From Pelistega sp. (GTDB lineage: Bacteria > Pseudomonadota > Gammaproteobacteria > Burkholderiales > Burkholderiaceae_B): a DNA stretch of 42,308 nucleotides. The translations under genes were made by a program, and so were the position numbers. The DNA lies in the NCBI GenBank assembly GCA_030538255.1, contig JAUNUI010000011.1, forward strand, positions 1-42,308, written 5' to 3'. Of this stretch, positions 1-6,398 are shown piece after piece. Positions within the stretch are counted from its first letter, which is position 1. Each line of letters starts with the position of its first letter. The notes under the pieces were generated by a model. The model did no database searches. It saw only the letters and a list, made by a program, of their open reading frames with translations, and was not told the DNA's origin.

Positions 1-212
1 ATGCGCAGATCAAACGTTCGGCGTGCCGCAGCGTAAGCGCAGGCACGTCAAACGCAAAACATGAAAGAAATCAAAAAGAACTATACAAAGCCTATCAAAT
101 CGCTATAAAATATTCTCCCGACTTTATTTTTTATTGTTAAGTCATACCTATTTACTTTGGTCTAAGGAGACTGCGATTCGAGTAGATCTAACACTTTTAA
201 GGCTGATATAGT

Positions 213-842
213 ATGCCGACGACATTTGATGCGATTTTAACTGCCCTGGAAACTCAGGGTTGGTTCGTCACCGATGAGCTTTTACCATCAAGTTTGACAC
301 AAGCATTACTACAAGAGGGTCAGCAGCGCTGGGATCTTGGTCAATTTCATGATGCCCGTATTGGGCGTAAGCAACATCTTGCTTTAGCCGCTGATATACG
401 CGGTGACTCGATTCTTTGGCTAGATGCTGAAGAACAATATCCTGCGACACAAGAAATCTTTGAATTAACCGGTTTGATGCAAGAAGCATTAAACCGGTAT
501 TTTTTTCTTGGTCTTAAACAAGTTGAGTTGCACTTCGCACGCTATGCTTCAGGCGCTGGCTATAAGCGCCACCTTGACCAGCACCACGAGACGGCTTCTA
601 GAAAAATTACGATCGTGATGTATCTAAATCCTGAGTGGTCTCCTGAGGACGGTGGTGAATTAGTGATTTATGATCCGATTAATCCACAAGAAGAATTACA
701 GCGTGTACTTCCGCTGGCTGGGCGCACTGTTATTTTCCGTAGTGAGCTCTTAGAGCATGAAGTATTGCCTAGTAAGAAACCACGCTGGAGTGTTACGGGT
801 TGGTTTCGTGATGATGAGAGCTTTATGGGGATTGCGGCTTAA
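213..842 (+). CDS. 2-oxoglutarate/Fe(II) dioxygenase, prolyl-4-hydroxylase (PHD/PPHD) type
   Basis: Cytoplasmic 209-residue oxygenase of the P4H/SM-20 type. Such enzymes couple oxidative decarboxylation of 2-oxoglutarate to hydroxylation of a protein or small-molecule substrate. The iron triad is readable: H120 and D122 in an RHLD stretch, and H182 in LLEHEVLP. R191 in RWSVTGWFR is the expected 2-oxoglutarate anchor. The DGGELVIYD strand at about 146-154 is typical of the double-stranded beta-helix core. The closest characterised relatives I know are Pseudomonas PPHD, which hydroxylates EF-Tu, and animal PHD2; the substrate here is inferred only. The ATG has a modest AAGG upstream. The gene is monocistronic, faces the nrdGD operon tail to tail, and shows no iron-receptor neighbour of the piuC kind. 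Confidence 0.85.
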   Translation: MPTTFDAILTALETQGWFVTDELLPSSLTQALLQEGQQRWDLGQFHDARIGRKQHLALAADIRGDSILWLDAEEQYPATQEIFELTGLMQEALNRYFFLGLKQVELHFARYASGAGYKRHLDQHHETASRKITIVMYLNPEWSPEDGGELVIYDPINPQEELQRVLPLAGRTVIFRSELLEHEVLPSKKPRWSVTGWFRDDESFMGIAA

Positions 843-958
843 CATTAGGCTTGACTCATGGATGGATTATCAAGTTTTCTTGAGTTGCATAAGCTTTGCT
901 TGTTTCTTGCGCCGCATTGAATTGAGGGTTATTTGCTTTCTGTTGATTGGCTATAAGC

Positions 959-989
959 AAAAAAATGGCGCCACAATGGCGGTGGCGCC
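959..989 (-). terminator. rho-independent terminator of nrdGD
   Basis: An 8-bp perfect stem (GGCGCCAC at 967-974 with GTGGCGCC at 982-989, 7-nt loop) is followed on the minus strand, after one A, by a run of seven T (959-965). It lies about 70 nt past the nrdD stop. Confidence 0.85.
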
Positions 990-1061
990 GAAAAGCACTA
1001 CAGGGAAAGAGTTTGCGCTTTAAAATTCAAGCGCTGAAAATTCAAGTTTCATAGATATTAT

Positions 1062-2861
1062 TTATGCGGCTTTACGCTCCTCGGCTGTCTCTCGGTGGTA
1101 ATGACGCAATGCGTGTTCAATACGACGGCCACTACTGAAAGCCGACACGCGCTTGAGGTAGCCAATCACACGGGTACCATAATCAATGTCATGCGAACCA
1201 CATTCGCTGCAAGCATCCAGTGTACGCTTATCGATATGGCCGCAATCATTACAAATCGTGATCTTAACGTTGACGCAGAAGTAATTACATCCTGTCTTAG
1301 CGGCAATATTCAGCAGTGACATATAGCCTTCCTTAGTCAATGCTTCGTCCAAGTTTAAGTGCAGGGCTGAGCCACCATCGAGGAAGTCAATCAACTCACG
1401 ACCGTGCAAGAGGAATTTATCCAAGGCATTAATCGCTTCGTCTTCGACAACATAGAAGTAAGAGTTATAGCAGTCGCGACTGACTTTATAACCATCAGCG
1501 AGGTCCCATTTGGCGTTCTTTACGCCGAGGTTTTCAGCGGGTACAAACTCGGTATTAAAGCGTACGCCGTATTTCGCGGAAGCGACTTTATTCGCATCGA
1601 ATATCACTTTCAAGCGTGATTGCACGAAATCAATATAGTCTTGGTTGTAGTTGGCTTGGATACCGCGGGCTTCGGCTGCTTCAACCATACCGTTAATACC
1701 GATCGTTAAGAACTGCTTATCCAATGAAATAAAACCAGCATCATACACGGACAACATACCTGCGGCCTGATAATCTTCCATCAGTTTGCGGTAAGCATAT
1801 TGGTAGCGATGAATCTTATCAAGCTCAGTGGCTAAGTCACGGCCATCTTGTTCTAGGCGGTTCATATTAATGGTGATGACATTAATAGATCCTGTTGCCA
1901 CACCACCAGCGCCTAAAGTATAGGAAAAGGTCCTGTCCTCAATCTCATTGCGTAAGCGGCAGCATGAGGCCAGGGAGTCTGGATTGTCGGATAGGTAGAC
2001 AAAGAAGGAGTTACCATCGGCGAGCTCATGGGCTAATAAACCTGCAAAGTCTTTATCTTTACATTGTCCGTCCTCAGTTAACATGGCGGCGGTAACTACA
2101 GGGAAGGTGAGAATGGCTTTGGTGCGTTCTTGATTAAACCAGCTTAAGAAAAACTCCTGCAATTGCGCGACGCTTTCCCAAACAGGTTTCGTGAAATCAG
2201 GGAATACAAAATCACCAAACATGGCATCAAAATAATGCTGATCATATAAAGAAATATTCCAAAAGACACTTTGGTAACCACGTGCGGCGGCGGGTTGATT
2301 AATGCTGTAGACCACGTGCTGAAGGTGATTGCGAATTTCATGGGCATGTTCGGTGAGATAATTATCACCGTAATCGCGACGAGCAAAGTAGTCGAAATAG
2401 GTTAAGAATTCAACGGTCGCAACGGCTCCAGCAAATTGGGCACTAATGGCAAAGACGAGATTAACGAAGGAACCGCAGAAAGAGTCTAGATGCTTCGGTG
2501 CCTTCGACTCACCTCCTAATTTCGTTAAACCATCAAATAAGAAGGGGTAAAGTGTGACTGAAACACAATAGGGCTTTAAGCTGGTTTCATCATGCACATA
2601 AATCTCGTGATCTTCAATCTGGCGCAAGTATTCTTTAGCAAGGCCATCACCAAATAGCTCGGTGATCTTTTGGCTCACTTGCGAGCGGTTAATTTGTACC
2701 AAGAAGTCTTTCAGAAGCTCATTCTCCATGGTGGCGATGTTCTTCTGTGTGACGTTGGCATTGGCGTCCATTTTCGAACCATCGGCGGCATTATTTGCAG
2801 CCATATAATCTGCCATGAACTGCAACTTGCCATTGATTTGTTCGGGGCTTAAACGAATCAT
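1062..2861 (-). CDS. nrdD: anaerobic (class III) ribonucleoside-triphosphate reductase, large subunit
   Basis: Reduces ribonucleoside triphosphates to deoxyribonucleotides without oxygen, using a glycyl radical. The protein has 599 residues. The glycyl-radical loop near the C-terminus reads RVIGYLKR, with the radical glycine at G567. Four zinc-site cysteines precede it (C537, C540, C551, C554, pattern CxxC...CxxC). The Cys-Cys pair at 300-301 (SCCRLRNE) corresponds to the thiyl-radical region of phage T4 NrdD. Enterobacterial NrdD is about 712 residues with an N-terminal ATP-cone; this protein starts directly in the barrel-domain family and shows no ATP-cone. It is the second gene of an operon, 2 nt after the nrdG stop, and is expected to be FNR-controlled from the upstream site. 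It ends at a good terminator. Confidence 0.96.
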   Translation of the reverse strand: MIRLSPEQINGKLQFMADYMAANNAADGSKMDANANVTQKNIATMENELLKDFLVQINRSQVSQKITELFGDGLAKEYLRQIEDHEIYVHDETSLKPYCVSVTLYPFLFDGLTKLGGESKAPKHLDSFCGSFVNLVFAISAQFAGAVATVEFLTYFDYFARRDYGDNYLTEHAHEIRNHLQHVVYSINQPAAARGYQSVFWNISLYDQHYFDAMFGDFVFPDFTKPVWESVAQLQEFFLSWFNQERTKAILTFPVVTAAMLTEDGQCKDKDFAGLLAHELADGNSFFVYLSDNPDSLASCCRLRNEIEDRTFSYTLGAGGVATGSINVITINMNRLEQDGRDLATELDKIHRYQYAYRKLMEDYQAAGMLSVYDAGFISLDKQFLTIGINGMVEAAEARGIQANYNQDYIDFVQSRLKVIFDANKVASAKYGVRFNTEFVPAENLGVKNAKWDLADGYKVSRDCYNSYFYVVEDEAINALDKFLLHGRELIDFLDGGSALHLNLDEALTKEGYMSLLNIAAKTGCNYFCVNVKITICNDCGHIDKRTLDACSECGSHDIDYGTRVIGYLKRVSAFSSGRRIEHALRHYHRETAEERKAA

Positions 2862-2863
2862 GT

Positions 2864-3331
2864 TTAGTTTCCTTTGCGAAATAAGTGAGTCAAATCAGCG
2901 CCTGTGCTGAGTTGGACAAAGCGTTGATTAGTCGTGGGACTATCGAGGCCGCCAAGTTCGGCCATCCAACGTCCCGTCTTTAAATAATCTAAATGAGGAA
3001 TGATTTCCTCAGCCAGTTCCACCTGTTCAAAACCTGTGTAAAGACAGGTTTTTAATCCTCCTTGCTTAACCTGCTGTAAGCGTGCGATGAGCTCGTCTAC
3101 TTGCCATTCACCGCCTAAAAACAATACGCAGCTAATTAAGCCTTGGTATTGCTTGAGTCGTGAGTTCAGATATTCGCGGCTCAATTCTTGCCCAACACCG
3201 AGCTTCCAGGTGTCTGCGCTATGGCAGCCTTTGCATCGTAGTGGGCAGCCTGAAATCTGATAGGCAAGAGAGACTTCATTGGGTACTTCCAACCATACAA
3301 CTTGCTCATGGCTATATCTAAATTTATTCAT
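2864..3331 (-). CDS. nrdG: anaerobic ribonucleotide reductase activating protein (radical SAM)
   Basis: Installs the glycyl radical on NrdD, using S-adenosylmethionine and a [4Fe-4S] cluster. The cluster motif CPLRCKGC is clear (C31, C35, C38 counted from an upstream GTG; subtract 2 for the ATG used here). The length of about 155 residues matches the small NrdG family. Two starts are possible, GTG at 3337 or ATG at 3331, two codons apart, and neither has a convincing Shine-Dalgarno; I prefer the ATG. The gene precedes nrdD on the same strand with 2 nt between them, so the order is nrdG-nrdD, the reverse of the enterobacterial nrdD-nrdG. The 5' region carries a perfect FNR box about 100 nt upstream. 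Confidence 0.94.
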   Translation of the reverse strand: MNKFRYSHEQVVWLEVPNEVSLAYQISGCPLRCKGCHSADTWKLGVGQELSREYLNSRLKQYQGLISCVLFLGGEWQVDELIARLQQVKQGGLKTCLYTGFEQVELAEEIIPHLDYLKTGRWMAELGGLDSPTTNQRFVQLSTGADLTHLFRKGN

Positions 3332-3431
3332 AAACACAATATGTAGTGGTTAATAATTAATATATAACTATATGTAGTGTTTAGATTATTGAGCAAATAA
3401 AACTAAATAACAATCCTAGGCGGCCAAATTC

Positions 3432-3445
3432 TTGATAAAAATCAA
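3432..3445 (-). promoter_or_regulatory. FNR/Anr box upstream of nrdG
   Basis: The 14-mer TTGATAAAAATCAA matches the FNR consensus TTGAT-N4-ATCAA at all ten conserved positions. It lies 101-114 nt upstream of the nrdG ATG. If it acts at -41.5, the transcript would start near 3397, and AT-rich sequence suited to a -10 lies just before that point. This fits anaerobic activation of nrdGD. Confidence 0.85.
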
Positions 3446-3978
3446 TTTTGGACGAAATCTATGGCTTAAAAGACACAGTAAATTAGTCGGGTATTAGAGA
3501 AGTAAAAACTCAATAGTTTTCTTTAATGGAATAGGCTAGAGATGGGCAGGGTTATTGCTTGTGGGGAGAAGACGTTATGTTACGCGTGCGGGCGCGGGGC
3601 AGAAATATTATTATGCAGGAGGTACCAATTATCAAACCCGTTACATGCGTGCGCACGGCAGAAATATTACCTATAGGTCATTTTATTGGCAGTATCAAAT
3701 GTACGTGAATGCTATTGCACTAAGCTTGATGAATGGCGAAAAAGGGCGAGGAGAAGGACTTAGCGCTACTTCTTCAGTCTTCGTCTTAAATGAAGTAGCG
3801 CTTATGTAAGGCTTTGTTATGCTGTTATGTATAGCTCTATATAAAGTATTTACCAAAACTTATCATCAAGCATTGTTCTTCGGGGCAGGGATACAAGGTG
3901 TGAGCGCATTGATTAAGTAAGAATATTAAGTGCGTTTATTAAGTACTTCTCTTACATGAGCTTGCTCAATACGCCAAC
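3446..3978. other. intergenic gap between the nrdG promoter and moaC; repeat and hairpin, no convincing gene
   Basis: Beyond the nrdGD FNR box this gap up to the moaC 3' end holds no gene I would defend. A direct repeat of about 30 bp, ending GGCAGAAATATTA, occurs at 3580-3610 and 3641-3669 (59-bp spacing at its 3' end). An 11-bp perfect inverted repeat (3762-3772 with 3792-3802, 19-nt loop) follows it and has no T-run. An open frame of 84 codons at 3555-3809 begins with TTG and contains the repeat, so it looks fortuitous. Confidence 0.6.
3762..3802 (+). repeat. 11-bp perfect inverted repeat (hairpin)
   Basis: AGCGCTACTTC at 3762-3772 pairs exactly with GAAGTAGCGCT at 3792-3802 across a 19-nt loop. 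There is no T-run on either side, so it is not a standard intrinsic terminator. It could be an RNA structure or a protein-binding palindrome between moaC and nrdG. Confidence 0.6.
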
Positions 3979-4512
3979 TTACTGATTCGGATTCACAAAC
4001 AAACCGCTCTTACCACCTTCTTTGCGTAGCAAGGTAATGCCTTCGATACGCATGCTCTTATCGACAGCTTTAAGCATATCGTAAATAGTGAGTAAACCAA
4101 TGCTAGTCGCGGTTAAGGCTTCCATCTCCACACCTGTACGGCCTAGGGTCTCGGCGGTAACGAAGATGTCAGCACGCTGCTCTTGCTGATGTAGCTCGAA
4201 CTCTACACTGACTTTAGTAAGTGGTAAGGGATGGCATAGGGGGATTAAATTCGAGGTCTGTTTACTCGCACCGATAGCGGCAATACGCGCGATCGCTAAT
4301 ACATCGCCTTTATTGGCGGTCGTGTTCTGAAGTTGTGAGAACGCTTGCTCAGACATAAAGATTGAGCCAGTGGCTAAGGCACTGCGCTTGGTGGGTGTTT
4401 TGTCGCCGATGTCCACCATATGCGCTTGGCCTTTTTGATCAAAATGCGTCAGGCGTGTGGCTTGCTCTTCTGCTGTGTTGTCTGAGGGGGTTGTGGAGTT
4501 TGGGGATGTCAT
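3979..4512 (-). CDS. moaC: cyclic pyranopterin monophosphate synthase accessory protein MoaC
   Basis: Works with MoaA to turn GTP into cyclic pyranopterin monophosphate, the first step of molybdenum cofactor synthesis. The 177-residue protein shows the family hallmarks: a LTHFD...MVDIGDK start (21-38), a NKGDV lysine (K68), IPLCHP with H94, GVEMEALT (E129, E131), and YDMLKAVDK with D145 and K148 matching the E. coli catalytic Asp/Lys pair. The GGKSG box sits near the end. About 20 extra polar residues precede the core. An AAGGTG Shine-Dalgarno lies just before the ATG. It is transcribed divergently from moaD-mogA; the shared 387-bp gap holds three 25-bp repeats and a leader-like structure. 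Confidence 0.96.
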   Translation of the reverse strand: MTSPNSTTPSDNTAEEQATRLTHFDQKGQAHMVDIGDKTPTKRSALATGSIFMSEQAFSQLQNTTANKGDVLAIARIAAIGASKQTSNLIPLCHPLPLTKVSVEFELHQQEQRADIFVTAETLGRTGVEMEALTATSIGLLTIYDMLKAVDKSMRIEGITLLRKEGGKSGLFVNPNQ

Positions 4513-4648
4513 AAGTCACCTTAAAATTGTTTCGTGCCTAGATGTGGTATACCTAGTTATAACGTCAGATGTCGCTAGCTCTCTTGAGACGGCTTTTATT
4601 CATAGCAGAGCGTTAATCTTGTTCAGCATAAGATGAACGCACTGGCTA

Positions 4649-4723
4649 ATTAAGAACGCTAATTCTTTAGATTAATTAGAATGATAATTCCTTAGAATAA
4701 TTAGAATGATAATTCATGAGATT
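4649..4723. repeat. three tandem 25-bp repeats between moaC and moaD
   Basis: Three adjacent 25-bp units start at 4649, 4674 and 4699. Units 2 and 3 share the exact 17-mer AATTAGAATGATAATTC, and unit 1 is a diverged version. Each centres on GAAY-N4-ATTC (4654, 4679, 4704), a small inverted repeat in units 2 and 3. The array sits just upstream of the putative moaD promoter, so it could be an operator array. The rest of the moaC-moaD gap is the promoter and leader described separately. Confidence 0.75.
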
Positions 4724-4737
4724 AAGTCTGATGGGAT

Positions 4738-4766
4738 TTTAGCTTTATTCAGATAAGCCGTATAAT
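4738..4766 (+). promoter_or_regulatory. putative sigma-70 promoter of the moaD operon
   Basis: A perfect TATAAT at 4761-4766 is preceded, 17 bp upstream, by a weak -35 candidate (TTTAGC, 4738-4743). Transcription would start near 4773 and give a leader of about 127 nt before the moaD ATG. Confidence 0.5.
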
Positions 4767-4772
4767 ACCCAA

Positions 4773-4860
4773 ATAGACCATTAGGCGTACGGCTGATAGT
4801 ATAACGTATTCCCTCGCGAAGGAATATGACTCTTTAGGGCCTTATGGTTGCGGCCTTTTT
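4773..4860 (+). ncRNA. structured moaD leader ending in a terminator-like hairpin (attenuator or small RNA)
   Basis: Downstream of the TATAAT there is a hairpin at 4807-4826 (TATTCC/GGAATA). A second hairpin (AGGGCC 4836-4841 with GGCCTT 4852-4857, one G-U pair) runs directly into TTTTT at 4856-4860. No + strand gene lies upstream that this could terminate. It is therefore either an attenuator in the moaD leader or the 3' end of a small RNA of about 88 nt. A Moco-type riboswitch is conceivable, but I cannot match its consensus by eye. Confidence 0.4.
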
Positions 4861-4899
4861 CCTTAGGTTTTTACCGTATATTTTTACTTTAGGTTGATA

Positions 4900-5148
4900 A
4901 TGATTCGAATTCGTTATTTTGGTGTGTTGCAGGACCAGTTGGCTTGTCAAGAGGAGCAACTGGAATGGACTGCTCTGAACACCGATGAGTTATTGGCACT
5001 ATTACGTCAGCGCGGTGAGCCATGGGCTAGCGCTTTAGCGGCGGATAAAATTTTTAAAATTGTATTAAATCAAGAGATCTTGCATGCGACGGCGCCCATT
5101 GCTGATGGCGCTGAAGTGGGAATTTTGCCGCCTGTAACGGGAGGTTGA
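4900..5148 (+). CDS. moaD: molybdopterin synthase sulfur carrier subunit MoaD
   Basis: Small ubiquitin-fold sulfur carrier. Its C-terminal thiocarboxylate donates sulfur for the molybdopterin dithiolene. The 82-residue product ends in PPVTGG, the obligatory Gly-Gly tail, and starts IRYFGVLQDQL as in other MoaD proteins. A TTG six bases upstream is in frame, but the ATG at 4900 is better placed behind TTTAGG. It is the first gene of the + strand Moco operon. Its partner moaE follows after 116 nt, which contain a 37-codon open frame. Confidence 0.95.
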   Translation: MIRIRYFGVLQDQLACQEEQLEWTALNTDELLALLRQRGEPWASALAADKIFKIVLNQEILHATAPIADGAEVGILPPVTGG

Positions 5149-5149
5149 G

Positions 5150-5263
5150 ATGATAGAGCATCGTCAGTTTGGGCATATGACCTTAGTGATCAATGTGTTT
5201 AAAGCTTCAAGTTTCTTAACGGTAGAACTGCCCCACGCTGTGACAGGGATAAGAGGGATGTAA
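5150..5263 (+). CDS. possible 37-residue small protein between moaD and moaE
   Basis: An ATG one base after the moaD stop opens a 37-codon frame whose TAA ends one base before the moaE ATG. The frame therefore exactly fills the gap between two partner genes. The product (MIEHRQFGHMTLVINVFK...) has no motif I recognise and no clear membrane segment. A ribosome could run moaD, this frame and moaE by coupled re-initiation. The AGAGGG that serves moaE lies inside its last codons. It could equally be decayed spacer with a chance frame, and nothing shows selection. Confidence 0.3.
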   Translation: MIEHRQFGHMTLVINVFKASSFLTVELPHAVTGIRGM

Positions 5264-5264
5264 T

Positions 5265-5777
5265 ATGTCGGCATATCTTCAGGTGCAGATTCAAACAGAG
5301 TCGTTCTCATTAGGCGATGAAGAGCAGGCTTTATTGCCATATGCGCGTAATGCTGGTGCGCTCGTGGCTTTCCAGGGTATGGTGCGGGAGTTTGAGAATT
5401 TAGCGCAAGCGGATACCTCTCAGCCTTCCGTGCAGGGCTTATTTCTTGAGCATTATCCACATGTGACTGAGGCAGAAATTGAGCGGATTATGCGCCAGGC
5501 TCTTGCGCGTTGGCCGTTCTCTGCCATGAAGGTTATCCACCGAGTAGGGACACTTGCCTTACATGAGCCGATTGTGTTGGTGTTGGTGTATGCAGAGCAT
5601 CGTCAGGCGGCATTTGCGGCGGCGGAATTTGTCATGGACTATTTGAAGAATCAGGCGCCTTTTTGGAAAAAAGAACTCTTCAGTGATCAATCAAGCGAAT
5701 GGGTTGCGGCTAAGCAAAGTGATGCGGAGGCATTGGCGCGTTGGCAGACCACGGCGAATGAGGAAGGACAGTCTTGA
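5265..5777 (+). CDS. moaE: molybdopterin synthase catalytic subunit MoaE
   Basis: Catalytic large subunit of molybdopterin synthase. With MoaD thiocarboxylate it converts cyclic pyranopterin monophosphate to molybdopterin. The 170-residue protein shows GALVAFQGMVR (31-41), LFLEHYP (59-65), HRVGTL and the active-site segment LKNQAPFWKKE. K128 and K135 have the seven-residue spacing of E. coli K119 and K126. Residues 137-170 form a slightly long polar tail. AGAGGG stands upstream of the ATG. The stop overlaps the mobA TTG start by four bases (TTGA), which suggests translational coupling. Confidence 0.95.
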   Translation: MSAYLQVQIQTESFSLGDEEQALLPYARNAGALVAFQGMVREFENLAQADTSQPSVQGLFLEHYPHVTEAEIERIMRQALARWPFSAMKVIHRVGTLALHEPIVLVLVYAEHRQAAFAAAEFVMDYLKNQAPFWKKELFSDQSSEWVAAKQSDAEALARWQTTANEEGQS

Positions 5778-6376
5778 ATAAGGTAGCGGGATTGATTTTG
5801 GCGGGGGGTGAAGCGCGTCGTATGCAGGGGCAGGATAAGGGCTTGGTATTGTTTCAAGGTAAGCCCTTAATTGAACATGTAATCGAACGCTTACGGCCAC
5901 AAGTTAATGAAATATGGATTAGTGCCAATCGTCATCTTGAGGAGTACCGAGAATTTGGTTTTCCAGTGATTGAAGATTTATCTGAGTTTAAGGGCATGGG
6001 CCCATTGGCGGGCTTGGCTAGTTTGGCTCCATATCTTCCTGAGGCTATCACCCATGTGCAATTAGCAGCTTGTGATACCCCGTTCTTGGTTTATGATATG
6101 ACAGCTCGCTTGCTGAGTTTCTTGGGGCAAGCCGAAGCACAGTGTATGGCGACCTTGCCGGCATTGGAAGGGCATGTGCATCAATTCTCTAGCCTATTAG
6201 TGAAGCGTCAAGCCTTAGCGCACTTAGCGCATTTTCTGCGTACGGATGCAAAGCGGCGGATTCAGGGATTCTTAGATCAAGTCCATATGTTGCCTTGCTA
6301 TGATTATAGTTTTACACTTGAACATATGCGCAATTTTAATAGCCATGATGATATCCGTGATTATTTAAGTTTGTAG
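5774..6376 (+). CDS. mobA: molybdenum cofactor guanylyltransferase MobA
   Basis: Transfers GMP from GTP to Mo-molybdopterin to form the (bis-)MGD cofactor, the form used by DMSO-reductase-family enzymes such as the TorA encoded 6 kb downstream. The 200-residue protein has the nucleotidyltransferase N-terminus LAGGEARRM (9-17) followed by D21-K22, and an ACDTPF metal-binding motif (99-104). Translation starts at TTG 5774, which overlaps the moaE stop as TTGA and is preceded by a strong AGGAAGGA. MobB is not present nearby. Confidence 0.94.
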   Translation: MNKVAGLILAGGEARRMQGQDKGLVLFQGKPLIEHVIERLRPQVNEIWISANRHLEEYREFGFPVIEDLSEFKGMGPLAGLASLAPYLPEAITHVQLAACDTPFLVYDMTARLLSFLGQAEAQCMATLPALEGHVHQFSSLLVKRQALAHLAHFLRTDAKRRIQGFLDQVHMLPCYDYSFTLEHMRNFNSHDDIRDYLSL

Positions 6377-6398
6377 TAATACTTTAGATGAGAATACT

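Noticed and set aside
2-64. Possible 3' end of a gene with a basic C-terminus running into the window from the left (TGA at 62-64)
   Set aside because: Only 20 codons are visible, with no recognisable motif; other frames are open over the same bases.
3555-3809. 84-codon frame on + strand
   Set aside because: TTG start, contains an internal DNA duplication and the hairpin, and has odd Tyr/Arg-rich composition; more likely fortuitous.
4679-4715. Fur box in the GATAAT-rich repeats
   Set aside because: Only partial agreement with the 19-bp Fur consensus and no iron gene adjacent; the 25-bp tandem repeat explains the pattern.
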